Shown here one piece after another: positions 37,535 through 46,621 of a DNA stretch of 64,000 nucleotides. Each line of letters begins with the position of its first letter. Within the stretch, counting starts at the first letter, position 1. The stretch is from the NCBI GenBank assembly GCA_958295885.1, contig OY282380.1, positions 1,488,001 through 1,552,000 of the forward strand, in the 5' to 3' direction. A program made the position numbers and the translations under genes. The notes under the pieces were generated by a model. The model saw only the letters and a program-made list of their open reading frames with translations. It made no database searches and had not been told where the DNA came from. The DNA is from Arenicellales bacterium (GTDB lineage Bacteria; Pseudomonadota; Gammaproteobacteria; Arenicellales; JAJDZL01).

Positions 37535-38497
37535 TTGTCCAATCGCGTTAATAAAGTGCAAACTGCCAAAGTCTTTGCACTGACTCCAGCTGACAGCAAG
37601 CGACTCGCGAATCTGTGCGGTCAGTTTGACGCCAATATCAAATCGATTGAAGGGCATTTCGGAGTTAGAGTTTCCAACCGCGGCAACATTTTTCAAATTG
37701 ATGGTGATCCAACCAGCGCACGTGAAGCTGAGCTGCTTCTGCGCGAACTTTACGCGGAAACAGAAACCAGCGGCCTGCTGAAATCCAATGACGTTCAAGG
37801 GGCGATCTCACGTCTCGAAGAAGAAGTACCAACTAAGGATGCATTCACGCTGAAAATACGAAAACGCGTGATCCGTCCCTGGTCGAAAACTCAGGAAACC
37901 TACCTCCGAAAAATTGCTCGGAGTCCGGTCTGTATCGGTGTCGGCCCCGCAGGAACGGGTAAAACCTACCTGGCGGTCGCCAGCGCGGCACAGGCGTTGG
38001 CCGATGATTCGGTGGATCGAATTGTATTGGTTCGTCCAGTGGTTGAAGCAGGTGAACGCATTGGATTTCTTCCCGGTGACATTGAGAAGAAAGTTAATCC
38101 TTACCTGAGACCGCTTTATGATGCATTGTACGAGCTGCTCGGGTTTGAACGAGTCGGCAAACTGTTGGACCGAGGCACGATTGAGTTGGCGCCATTGGCA
38201 TTCATGCGAGGACGAACCTTAAACGATTCGTTTATCATTCTTGATGAAGCCCAGAATACAACGATGGAACAGATGAAAATGTTCATGACCCGCATTGGCT
38301 ATAATTCACGTGCGGTCGTTTCTGGTGATATTACCCAGATCGACCTGCCGCGTTCGGTCCAATCCGGACTGAAACACGGACTTAAGATATTGGACGGAAT
38401 CAACGGCATCGAAATCGTGAGATTTCATAACCGAGACATCGTGCGGCACCCTCTTGTGCAGTCGATAGTCGAAGCATACGAAGCAAATCAATCCTAG
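37535..38497 (+). CDS. ybeZ: PhoH-family ATPase YbeZ
   Basis: A 320-residue PhoH-like P-loop ATPase that works with YbeY in rRNA processing. An N-terminal KH-like part (residues 1-100) precedes the ATPase core: Walker A GVGPAGTGKTYL, LVRPVVEAGERIGFLPGD, and Walker B SFIILDEAQNTT with SGDITQIDLP. The start is a TTG one base after the miaB stop; no ATG lies near the family's N-terminus, so this unusual start is likely real. It is followed by ybeY 13 bp later. Confidence 0.93.
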   Translation: MSNRVNKVQTAKVFALTPADSKRLANLCGQFDANIKSIEGHFGVRVSNRGNIFQIDGDPTSAREAELLLRELYAETETSGLLKSNDVQGAISRLEEEVPTKDAFTLKIRKRVIRPWSKTQETYLRKIARSPVCIGVGPAGTGKTYLAVASAAQALADDSVDRIVLVRPVVEAGERIGFLPGDIEKKVNPYLRPLYDALYELLGFERVGKLLDRGTIELAPLAFMRGRTLNDSFIILDEAQNTTMEQMKMFMTRIGYNSRAVVSGDITQIDLPRSVQSGLKHGLKILDGINGIEIVRFHNRDIVRHPLVQSIVEAYEANQS

Positions 38498-38510
38498 CAC
38501 TGCGCTTGTT

Positions 38511-38981
38511 ATGCACAGCAACGGAAACCTGCAGACCGTCCATGATTCGAAGGACAGACCGAATGATTCAGATATTGATGATTGGATATCAATAACATTA
38601 CGTCATGTTCAACGAGATTCTGCTGAAGTTTCAGTTCAGATTGTTGATTCGACCACCATTACGAACCTGAACGACAGGTTCCGCAGCAAAAACGAACCCA
38701 CTGACGTACTCGCTTTTCCGGTAAAACTGCCCGACCATATTGATTTTGACATCCTTGGTGAGATTGTCGTCTGCGCTGAATCTGTCAATCAAATGGCTGC
38801 TGAAATTGGTGCGGAACCCAAAGCGCACTGGGCAAGAATTATTATCCACGGCGTCCTTCATCTCTGTGGTTTTGACCATGAGGAACCAGCTGAGGCGGAG
38901 CAGATGGAACTGCTCGAGCATCAAGTATTGAAAAAACTGAATCTTGTACACCCAGAACTAAATGCGAATTTTTCGAAATGA
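38511..38981 (+). CDS. ybeY: Endoribonuclease YbeY (16S rRNA maturation)
   Basis: A zinc-dependent single-strand endoribonuclease needed for 16S rRNA 3' maturation and 70S quality control. The metal site HGVLHLCGFDH (H-x3-H-x5-H) is intact, and LNDRFRSKNEPTDVLAFP is the conserved substrate-groove block. It is 156 residues, the usual length. The ATG at 38511 gives a slightly long N-terminus. Its stop overlaps the corC ATG (ATGA). Confidence 0.95.
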   Translation: MHSNGNLQTVHDSKDRPNDSDIDDWISITLRHVQRDSAEVSVQIVDSTTITNLNDRFRSKNEPTDVLAFPVKLPDHIDFDILGEIVVCAESVNQMAAEIGAEPKAHWARIIIHGVLHLCGFDHEEPAEAEQMELLEHQVLKKLNLVHPELNANFSK

Positions 38982-39844
38982 AAGAGTCTAGCAGGAGCAA
39001 CATCTCCATCATCGACCGCTTTCGGCGCAATATCAGTAAGGCAATTTGGCCATGGCCTACTTCGGGAGAAGAATTAATAGAATTGATTCGCACTGCCAAC
39101 AAAAAGGAATTCATTGAGAACGAACTGCAGGATATCATCGAACGAGCGCTGCGAGTGTCGAGTTTGCAGGTGCGCGACGTCATGATACCAAGGGTATTGA
39201 TGATCACCATTGATTTGGATTCAACTTTCGAAAAAATTCTTGAAACCGTTACATCATCCGGACACTCGCGTTTCCCAGTCGTGAAGGAATCACTGCATGA
39301 CGTGGAAGCTGAAGGAATTCTGCTGGCAAAAGACATTCTTGCTCATGTCAGTGAAAATGGCGATCATGAGTTCAATCTCTATGATGCTCTTCGCGAAGTG
39401 ATGTACGTGGCGGAAAGCATGCGCCTCAATGCGCTTTTGAAGCGGTTTCAGGAGAAACACAACCATATGGCAATTGTTGTCAATGAGTACAACGCCATTG
39501 CAGGTCTTGTGACGATTGAAGACGTATTGGAGCAGATTGTAGGCGAAATTGAAGATGAATCGGACCTTGAAGAATCGGAAAAAATCACTCAGATCGAAGA
39601 CGATCTTTATGCAGTGAACGCCCTCACTGATATTGCAGAGTTTAACGAGAGATTCAACGTAAAATTCAATGAAGACGTCGATACCGTCGGCGGCCTGGTT
39701 TTTAAAACGGCAGGATACGTCCCAAATGTCGGTGAAACCTTTGACCTGGACGGTTTAATTTTAGAAGTCGCAAATGCCGACGAAAGAAAAATAATTCTGC
39801 TTCGCGTCAAGCGAAATTATTCTGCAGAATCAACTCCTGCGTAG
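38978..39844 (+). CDS. corC: CBS/CorC-HlyC domain protein CorC
   Basis: A 288-residue cytosolic protein with paired CBS domains (VRDVMIPRVLMITID, and HMAIVVNEYNAIAGLVTIED) and a C-terminal CorC_HlyC domain (FNVKFNEDVDTVGGLVF). It has no transmembrane region, unlike the longer TlyC/YtfL type. The CorC family is linked to magnesium and cobalt efflux, and in this operon context often to envelope function. It is coupled to ybeY by ATGA; lnt starts 2 bp after its stop. Confidence 0.93.
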   Translation: MKESSRSNISIIDRFRRNISKAIWPWPTSGEELIELIRTANKKEFIENELQDIIERALRVSSLQVRDVMIPRVLMITIDLDSTFEKILETVTSSGHSRFPVVKESLHDVEAEGILLAKDILAHVSENGDHEFNLYDALREVMYVAESMRLNALLKRFQEKHNHMAIVVNEYNAIAGLVTIEDVLEQIVGEIEDESDLEESEKITQIEDDLYAVNALTDIAEFNERFNVKFNEDVDTVGGLVFKTAGYVPNVGETFDLDGLILEVANADERKIILLRVKRNYSAESTPA

Positions 39845-39846
39845 AG

Positions 39847-41358
39847 TTGGACAGTTCGTCAGACCAAACTAAATTTGAGCGATTCAAACTCCTAGCTGCC
39901 TTTGCCGCAGGTGCAGTCGCAAATATCGGATTCCTGTCCCCAGGGTTCTTTGCAGCCACGATTGCCTCTCTTGTGCTGCTGTTCTATCTGTGGGGTGCAG
40001 CCACACCGAAACGCTGTGCATCGCTCGGGTTCATGTTTGGGCTGGGCCTGTATTCCGTTGGCATCAGCTGGCTATACATCAGCATTCACGATTTTGGGCA
40101 GGCCGCACCATTGCTGGCAGGCTTTCTGGTGGGGTGCCTGACGTGTTTTCTCTCTTTGTTTACGGCTTTATGCGGTTACGTTCAGGCAAAAATACGAACC
40201 CCCATCCTGTGGAGATATCTGCTTCTGATCCCTGCACTTTGGGTGCTCACTGAATGGTGCCGAAGTTGGATCTTCACCGGCTTTCCCTGGCTGTATATCG
40301 GTTACAGCCAAGTCGATACATGGCTTGCAGGCTGGGCGCCACTGATGGGGGTCTTGGGCGTCAGCTTCGCGAACTGTGTCATTGCGGGAGCTGCTGCGTT
40401 CACGATCTTGAAGGGATTTCGAACAGGTGTTTTGGCGTTTGCACTCCTGTTCCTGGCGACCGGTGCCGTCGGCAGCTACGTCAACTGGTCTTCACCAAAA
40501 GGCAAAACGATTTCTGCTGCGTTGATTCAAGGCAATATTTCCATATTCGAAAAGTGGAATCCAAATCTAGCAACCGAGCACCTGCGATTTTTTGTTGAAC
40601 AGAGTCTGCTGAGCGAAAACATCGATTTAGTGGTCTGGCCGGAATCGACCTTTCCTTATTTGGACGACCGACTGGAAAAACTGAAGTTATGGGAACTGCT
40701 GAAATCGCACCCTTCGGACTTCCTGGTCGGAGTTCTGGAAAAACAGCAGCACGAAAACGAAGAAATTATTTTCAACAGTGCGTTTGCGATTTCGACTGAA
40801 ATTCAAAAATATCGCAAGCATCGGCTCGTACCGTTTGGTGAATACACTCCGTTTCGAGAAATGCTAGGATGGCTTTTACAGTTCGTCGAAATTCCTGCCA
40901 GCGATCTGAGCTCCTACAAGGAACCACAGCAACCGCTTCTGCTCGCGGGACAGCCGGCGGGAGTATCCATCTGCTATGAAGATGTTTTCCCGACAGAAAT
41001 TCTGAAAATGCTGCCGGATGCCACATTTCTGATCAACATCAGCGAAGATGGCTGGTTCGGGGAAAACCTGGCTCCTTATCAACGACTTCAGATGTCGAGA
41101 ATGCGAGCGATAGAAACCGCACGTCCCGTACTGCGCGTAGCCAATCAAGGAATATCGGCGTCGATTGACGCCAAAGGCAACATCATTGATCAATTAGAGC
41201 AGGGGAAAGTGCTTCAAACCACAATTGTTCCAACAGCCGGAGTCACACCGTTTGCACGTCTGGGCAATATTCCAATTCTCCTGCTCTGCATCGGCCTCAT
41301 GCTGTTTAACGTTTTCAAGCATTGTCGGCGAACAGTGCGCCCTTTAGACCAGCACTAA
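39847..41358 (+). CDS. lnt: Apolipoprotein N-acyltransferase
   Basis: An inner-membrane enzyme that adds the third acyl chain to the N-terminal Cys of lipoproteins. About seven hydrophobic helices in residues 10-220 are followed by the nitrilase-like domain. Catalytic triad segments are visible: VVWPESTFPY (Glu), EIQKYRKHRLVPFGEYTPF (Lys region) and GVSICYED (Cys). The closing membrane helix is ILLLCIGLMLFNVF. It has 503 residues. The start is TTG, 2 bp after corC. The 3' end overlaps the convergent mgtE gene by 15 bp. Confidence 0.95.
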   Translation: MDSSSDQTKFERFKLLAAFAAGAVANIGFLSPGFFAATIASLVLLFYLWGAATPKRCASLGFMFGLGLYSVGISWLYISIHDFGQAAPLLAGFLVGCLTCFLSLFTALCGYVQAKIRTPILWRYLLLIPALWVLTEWCRSWIFTGFPWLYIGYSQVDTWLAGWAPLMGVLGVSFANCVIAGAAAFTILKGFRTGVLAFALLFLATGAVGSYVNWSSPKGKTISAALIQGNISIFEKWNPNLATEHLRFFVEQSLLSENIDLVVWPESTFPYLDDRLEKLKLWELLKSHPSDFLVGVLEKQQHENEEIIFNSAFAISTEIQKYRKHRLVPFGEYTPFREMLGWLLQFVEIPASDLSSYKEPQQPLLLAGQPAGVSICYEDVFPTEILKMLPDATFLINISEDGWFGENLAPYQRLQMSRMRAIETARPVLRVANQGISASIDAKGNIIDQLEQGKVLQTTIVPTAGVTPFARLGNIPILLLCIGLMLFNVFKHCRRTVRPLDQH

Positions 41359-42687
41359 AGCAGCGAACCCAAGAATGGCCAGAAATCCAACAACATCGGT
41401 AATGGTGGTCAGGGCAACGCCACCTGCCAGCGCGGGATCAATCTTTAACTTGTTCAGTAAAATTGGCAGGCCGACTCCGGATGCGACCGAGACGATAATG
41501 TTCGCCAACATCGCGATCGCAACGATCAACGCCAAGCCTAAGTTCTGATACCAAAACATTGATATCAACGCAACAACGACTGCCCATACCATTCCGTTCA
41601 GTCCGCCGACCAGTAATTCTTTTTTGAGCACGTCCATTGCATTTGCTGGGGAGATCGTGCCAATCCCCATGCCGCGAATCACATTCGTCAAGGTCTGTGT
41701 GCCAGCATTCCCGCCCATGCTCGCGATTATCGGCATCAAAACTGCCAGCGCTACCAATTTCTCAATGGTTTCTTCAAACTGACCGATGACGATGGAGGCG
41801 ATGACGGCCGTGATCAAGTTCACTCCCAGCCACAGAGCTCTTCGCTTTACCGTATACAGTACCGGTGCGAACAGGTCTTCCTCTTCATCCAGACCGGCAT
41901 GTGCCAGAAACGTTCGCTCTGCGGAGTCTTGAATGACATCTACGACATCATCGATCGTGATTCTTCCCAGCAGGCGCCCGCTGTGGTCAACCACCGGCGC
42001 AGACCCCAAATCATATCGCTGAAATGCTGCCGCAACCTCTTCAACGGGAATTTTCGCATTGAATGTTCTCGTGTTTTCATTCATGTGATCGGAAACGAGG
42101 TCATCCAAACTAGACGTAACTAAATTCCGTATCTGAATTGCGCCGCGCAATTCACCCTTTCGATTGACAACATACAACTTATCGGTATGTTCGGGCAGTT
42201 CGCCTCGCATGCGCAAATACCGCATCACTGTTCCGACAGGCACGCGTTCACGCACCGTCACCGTGTCTACGTCCATTAACCGACCTGCGGTATCTTCCTC
42301 GTAAGAAAGCAGCGTATCGAGGTCTTTGCGCCGTTCTTCATCAACGGCCATCATCAGCTCCGCGGCAAGGTCCGGCGATAAATCCGGCACCATTTCCACG
42401 ATGTCGTCAATATCCAGAGACTGGACGGAGCGTACGAAGATTCGTGGATCAGTCGCGCGAATCAGACTTTCGCGGACACCATCAGACACCTCAGCGAGAA
42501 CGTCACCCATGTCCGACTGAGCAACTTCATTCCAGATGCGATGCCTGTCTTCGGGTGGAAGACTTTCAAGCACAACGGCTAAATCTGCGTTGTGCAGATC
42601 ATGGATGAACTCTCTGAGTTCCGTGGCTGTACCACGTTCTAAGATATCGAGTACTTTTTCTCGACTGTCTTTGGTCTCGAACGGCAT
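41344..42687 (-). CDS. mgtE: Magnesium transporter MgtE
   Basis: A Mg2+ channel/transporter of 447 residues. The N-terminal helical MgtE_N superhelix (LREFIHDLHNADLAVVLESL) is followed by two CBS domains (VMRYLRMRGELPEHTDKLYV; RLLGRITIDDVVDVIQD). Five C-terminal membrane helices include the pore region VLMPIIASMGGNAGTQTLT and AGGVALTTITDVVGFL. The N and CBS domains sense cytosolic Mg2+ in the family. It is the last gene of the minus-strand rpoN-pts cluster, 120 bp after ptsI, and overlaps lnt at its 3' end. Confidence 0.95.
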   Translation of the reverse strand: MPFETKDSREKVLDILERGTATELREFIHDLHNADLAVVLESLPPEDRHRIWNEVAQSDMGDVLAEVSDGVRESLIRATDPRIFVRSVQSLDIDDIVEMVPDLSPDLAAELMMAVDEERRKDLDTLLSYEEDTAGRLMDVDTVTVRERVPVGTVMRYLRMRGELPEHTDKLYVVNRKGELRGAIQIRNLVTSSLDDLVSDHMNENTRTFNAKIPVEEVAAAFQRYDLGSAPVVDHSGRLLGRITIDDVVDVIQDSAERTFLAHAGLDEEEDLFAPVLYTVKRRALWLGVNLITAVIASIVIGQFEETIEKLVALAVLMPIIASMGGNAGTQTLTNVIRGMGIGTISPANAMDVLKKELLVGGLNGMVWAVVVALISMFWYQNLGLALIVAIAMLANIIVSVASGVGLPILLNKLKIDPALAGGVALTTITDVVGFLAILGFAALVLV

Positions 42688-42810
42688 GTTAAGTCAATTT
42701 TGAAATGTTTTGGCAGCCTGAACCAACCGCCAACGAATTAAAAGAGGAATCAACAGTTTAATACACTCCTGATTAGAGAAACTGTAACCAGAAAAGGGCA
42801 GACAGATGCG

Positions 42811-44574
42811 CTAAACCGCGACTTCAGATTCAGCTGGATATGAGTTTTCGTCATTCATGTCCAGAAGCAGCTTGAATCGTTCTGCAGATCCCAAGCAATC
42901 AAAAATTTGTTGAACATAGGGGTGAATTTGATCAATTGCGGAATTTCGAACAATATGTTTGATTTCTGGTATTGCCTGCGGGTCCATACTGAAAATCTTC
43001 AATCCCATCCCCAACAGCAGGCGAGTGTATAAGGCATCACTGGCCATTTCGCCGCATAAAGAAACGGGTTTGTTAAATTTCGCGCCCGCTTCGATCGTTT
43101 GCTTAATCAAACGCAGTACGGCTGGATGGAGCGGATCGTACAGATAGTTGACCTCATCATCCACACGATCGATCGCAAGCGTGTACTGAATCAAATCGTT
43201 TGTGCCAATCGACAGAAAATCGAGCTTCTGGGCAAATTGGTCCGCAGTGATTGCAGCCGAGGGCACTTCAATCATCCCTCCAATGGGTATGGCGGGGTCA
43301 TACGGATGACCCTCTCGGGTCAGCTCGCTTTTAGCCTCATTTATGATCCCTAGGACCTGTCCAATTTCATCCAAGGTCGACAGCATGGGGATCATGATCT
43401 GAATCTTCCCCAACGTAGACACACGCAATATCGCACGCAGCTGGGTAAGAAACAAATCTGGATAGTGCAGACAAAAACGAACAGCTCGAATGCCAAGGGC
43501 GGGATTCATTGCCACATTATGCTGCGCACGCCCGCCGTCAACCTGCTTGTCAGCACCGAGATCCATGGTTCGAATGGTTACGTTGCCAAGCGCTCGAACA
43601 ACTTTGCTGTAAGATTCGACCTGCACCTCTTCACTTGGGGAATCATCCCGATTCATGAACAGATACTCCGTCCGATAAAGTCCGACACCCTTCGTACCAA
43701 CCTTGGCAGCTGACTCAATATCAGTCGGCAACTCAACATTGGCTAACAAAGAAACTTCATGACCGTCCAAAGTCCGAGGTTCCAAATATCGCAGTCGGAG
43801 CAGCTGCAACTGATGCCGGTCATGCTCAAGTCGACGGTTTTCGAGCTGTATTCGGACCGTTTCATCGGGTTCAACGATTACGATGTTTTTAGTGCTGTCA
43901 ATTGCAATATCTACATCATGAGGGATGCGCTTGATCGCTCCGTGCAAACCGACAATTGCTGGAATCTGCAAACTACGGGCTAAAATCGCGACATGAGAAA
44001 TTGGGCTTCCCAAGTTGGTCGCGAACGCACTCATTTTCTTGTTCATAAAAACGACGGCATCCGCCGGAGTGAGGTCATGCGCCACCAAAATCTTCCCGTC
44101 AAGATTTTCATCGAATGTTTCGAATGACCTGAGCTTCGCACTTGGCATAAACAGCTGAATCTGCCGGATCACCTGATCGACATCATTCTTCTTGCTGCGA
44201 AGATACTCGTCTTCCATCTGCTCGAAAATTTCGACAATCTGGTTGCGATGAATCATCAGGGCGGTTTCAGCATCCACGAGCTGACTGCGTATGATTTCGA
44301 CCGTCACTTCGCGCAGCATCGGATCTTCGATCATCATCAGGTGTGCATCCAGGAAGGATGCAATTTCCTTTGGTGCACTCTTCGGGACTTCGTCTCTAGC
44401 CTTTTTTAGACTGCCGGATGCATTTCGAAGCGCGAATTCTAAAACGGCAATTTCCGAAGCGATATTCTCGGGCTCGATATTTCGAGCATGGACGATGACT
44501 TGAGACCGGTCAATCACATACGATTTGCCGATGGCGATTCCGGTGCCAACACCCGCCCCGTATAATGTGATCAT
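42811..44574 (-). CDS. ptsI: Phosphoenolpyruvate-protein phosphotransferase (enzyme I)
   Basis: Enzyme I transfers phosphate from PEP to HPr. The phosphorylated His is H194 in LGSPISHVAILARSL. The PEP-binding barrel shows GLYRTEYLFMNRD, MIPMLSTLDE and the CGEMASD active-site Cys segment. It is 587 residues with no GAF domain, so it is the short PtsI form rather than PtsP. The start ATG 44574 shares its A with the ptsH stop. No sugar permease genes lie nearby, which points to a regulatory phosphorelay with PtsN. Confidence 0.95.
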   Translation of the reverse strand: MITLYGAGVGTGIAIGKSYVIDRSQVIVHARNIEPENIASEIAVLEFALRNASGSLKKARDEVPKSAPKEIASFLDAHLMMIEDPMLREVTVEIIRSQLVDAETALMIHRNQIVEIFEQMEDEYLRSKKNDVDQVIRQIQLFMPSAKLRSFETFDENLDGKILVAHDLTPADAVVFMNKKMSAFATNLGSPISHVAILARSLQIPAIVGLHGAIKRIPHDVDIAIDSTKNIVIVEPDETVRIQLENRRLEHDRHQLQLLRLRYLEPRTLDGHEVSLLANVELPTDIESAAKVGTKGVGLYRTEYLFMNRDDSPSEEVQVESYSKVVRALGNVTIRTMDLGADKQVDGGRAQHNVAMNPALGIRAVRFCLHYPDLFLTQLRAILRVSTLGKIQIMIPMLSTLDEIGQVLGIINEAKSELTREGHPYDPAIPIGGMIEVPSAAITADQFAQKLDFLSIGTNDLIQYTLAIDRVDDEVNYLYDPLHPAVLRLIKQTIEAGAKFNKPVSLCGEMASDALYTRLLLGMGLKIFSMDPQAIPEIKHIVRNSAIDQIHPYVQQIFDCLGSAERFKLLLDMNDENSYPAESEVAV

Positions 44575-44843
44575 TATTCGGGTTCTCCAAAACGCAAATC
44601 AAATTTTTCCCAGACCGCGTGATAGGCAAGATCTTCGTCGACGCCTTCTACCCGCAGCGTAAGACAGGTGCCCTGAGTCGCGGCAAGCATCATCAGCCCC
44701 ATAATTCCTTTGGCGTCGGCGACATGGCTGCCGTTGCTGATCGTAATTTTGCTCTCAAACCCAGACGCTGTCCGCACGACCTGCGCAGCCGCTCTGGCAT
44801 GAAGTCCGAGCTTATTCAGTACTACTATTTCGCCGGAACGCAT
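44574..44843 (-). CDS. ptsH: HPr/NPr phosphocarrier protein
   Basis: An 89-residue phosphocarrier. The phosphorylated His is H15 in NKLGLHARAAAQVV. At position 46, where many HPr proteins carry the regulatory Ser, this protein has Gly (VADAKGIMGLMML), so phosphorylation by HPr kinase at that site is impossible; no hprK is present in the cluster, which fits. It sits between rapZ and ptsI and should pass phosphate from enzyme I to PtsN (EIIA-Ntr). Confidence 0.93.
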   Translation of the reverse strand: MRSGEIVVLNKLGLHARAAAQVVRTASGFESKITISNGSHVADAKGIMGLMMLAATQGTCLTLRVEGVDEDLAYHAVWEKFDLRFGEPE

Positions 44844-44846
44844 CAG

Positions 44847-45737
44847 TCACAAAAACTCACTGTGTCGTTTCTGCACCTTCAGTTCGCGGCGGACGAAGCG
44901 ATTCACCAATTTTTCGACGACATAAACCGATCTATGCCGTCCGCCCGTACAACCAACCGCGACGGTAATGTAGACTCGCCCGGCTGCCTGAAAGTCAGCC
45001 AGCCATTCGCTGATGAAAGCATCGATTCGATCAATCATTCGCTTGACTTCAGGTTTCTTTTCAAAGTAGTCCGCGATGGGTTTTTCCATGCCATTGAAAT
45101 TTTTCAACTCCGGCACCCAGTAAGGATTTGGCAGACAGCGAACATCAAACACATAATCGGCGTCCAAAGGCGCACCTTTCTTGTATGCAAATGACTTAAA
45201 CAATACCAAGGGCTCGCCTACTGCCAGCATAGCCGCATCTTCCTGAATCAAATTCCGCAGCTCATGTGGAGACATATGGCTGGTATCAAAGTGCTTTATC
45301 GCTCTCTCTGATACAGCATACATCAATTGTTTTTCCAGTTGAATGCTCTCAAGCAGCGAAACGGTTTCGTTCATTAAAGGATGTTTGCGTCGCGTTTCGC
45401 TGAAGCGCTTCACAAGAACGGACTCTTCGGCCTCCAAATAAATGATTTCGAAACCAATCCCGAGTTTTTTTAAATATTTCACATTATCGGTAAACTCACC
45501 AAGAAATTTTTCGTTTCTAGAGTCAATGCTGACCGCGGCACGGGTAAGCGGCACGTCAACCGACTCGATCACCTCGTCGGCGAATTCCTTCAACAGAATT
45601 ACCGGCAGATTATCAACGCAATAAAATCCGATATCCTCGAGTGCATGCAGTGCAATACTCTTCCCGGATCCAGATAATCCACTGATAATCTTGAGAAATT
45701 TGAGATTCCCGTTATTTGTATTCGATTTGACAGCCAT
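44847..45737 (-). CDS. rapZ: RNase adapter protein RapZ
   Basis: A P-loop protein (YvcJ/RapZ family) that in enterobacteria binds the small RNA GlmZ and delivers it to RNase E. Walker A GLSGSGKS is near the N-terminus. YCVDNLPVILL and GCTGGRHRSVYVVEKL are the conserved signature blocks. It has 296 residues from ATG 45737 (an in-frame TTG lies one codon upstream). It is located between ptsN and ptsH as is usual. Whether a GlmZ-like RNA exists here cannot be seen. Confidence 0.94.
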   Translation of the reverse strand: MAVKSNTNNGNLKFLKIISGLSGSGKSIALHALEDIGFYCVDNLPVILLKEFADEVIESVDVPLTRAAVSIDSRNEKFLGEFTDNVKYLKKLGIGFEIIYLEAEESVLVKRFSETRRKHPLMNETVSLLESIQLEKQLMYAVSERAIKHFDTSHMSPHELRNLIQEDAAMLAVGEPLVLFKSFAYKKGAPLDADYVFDVRCLPNPYWVPELKNFNGMEKPIADYFEKKPEVKRMIDRIDAFISEWLADFQAAGRVYITVAVGCTGGRHRSVYVVEKLVNRFVRRELKVQKRHSEFL

Positions 45738-45767
45738 CAACTCGGTAACTCTGGCCAGCCTTTTGCG

Positions 45768-46292
45768 TCAATCCAGAGCCGTCTCATTTTCGTATTCGAC
45801 AATTTGTTCGAAAAGTTGTTTTGAGGATTTTGCTGACAGCATGCGATGACAGAGATCACCTTGTTCGAAACCGCGGGCGAGTTTTGCCAGCACATTGATA
45901 TGGATGTCTGCAATATTTGCCGGCACCAGCAATCCACACGCCAAGATCACTGGCTTGTTGTCGATCGCATCCAACATTAAGGGCGTTGCCATGCGTAAAA
46001 TCGCCCCCACCGCTTCTGACAGTTCATTAAGACGGCCATGGGGCAGCGCAACACCGTTGCCGACACACGTACTGCCAATTCTTTCGCGTTTTAGCAAGGT
46101 GTGGAAAACAGTGTTCCTGTTCAAGTCATACTGTATGTTCTCGGCGAACAATCTGGACAGAATTTCGAGCATCCGTTTGTGACTCGAAACATGAACGTCA
46201 ACCTGAATGCGTTCTTCTGCAAATACGTCGCTGAGCAAAATGTCCTGTTTGCTGTGCCCTCCAACGGATAGTTGGCCTGACGTTTCATTCAT
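45768..46292 (-). CDS. ptsN: Nitrogen-regulatory PTS EIIA (EIIA-Ntr)
   Basis: The terminal acceptor of the PTS-Ntr chain, 174 residues. The phospho-accepting His is in GVALPHGRL, and the preceding KRERIGSTCVGNG block is typical of the fructose-type EIIA fold. It regulates potassium transport and sigma-54-linked functions in the family. The N-terminus is about 15 residues longer than usual. Its ATG overlaps the hpf stop (ATGA). Confidence 0.94.
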   Translation of the reverse strand: MNETSGQLSVGGHSKQDILLSDVFAEERIQVDVHVSSHKRMLEILSRLFAENIQYDLNRNTVFHTLLKRERIGSTCVGNGVALPHGRLNELSEAVGAILRMATPLMLDAIDNKPVILACGLLVPANIADIHINVLAKLARGFEQGDLCHRMLSAKSSKQLFEQIVEYENETALD

Positions 46293-46621
46293 CTTGAGTT
46301 CCGAATGGTTTTTTGTCTGTCAATATGCCTGCCGTGGTCAGTGAGTCTTTCTTTGTACTTTACAACCTGTCGGTCCAGCTTGCTGGTCATTTCATCAATT
46401 GCTGAAAACATATTTGTCGAAGTCGATTTGGCATGGAGTGACAATCGCCTTCCGTGAATGGTAGCTTCTGAGAGAAAAGAAAATTTTTCTTTGTGCAAAA
46501 TCACGTCAATCGTTGCAGGTTGGCGAAAGTGATTTTCTACCTTTTTGAGTCGTTTGTTTACATAATCCCGAACTGAATCGGTTACGTTGACATGGTGGCC
46601 TGTTATTGATATTTGCATCAT
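46289..46621 (-). CDS. hpf: Ribosome hibernation promoting factor
   Basis: A short HPF/YfiA-type protein of 110 residues that binds the 30S decoding site in stationary phase. Conserved parts are QISITGHHVNVTDSVRDYV and KLDRQVVKYKERLTDH. It lacks the long C-terminal dimerisation domain. The start ATG 46621 overlaps the rpoN stop (ATGA), and GAGGTG just upstream can act as ribosome site. Confidence 0.94.
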   Translation of the reverse strand: MMQISITGHHVNVTDSVRDYVNKRLKKVENHFRQPATIDVILHKEKFSFLSEATIHGRRLSLHAKSTSTNMFSAIDEMTSKLDRQVVKYKERLTDHGRHIDRQKTIRNSR

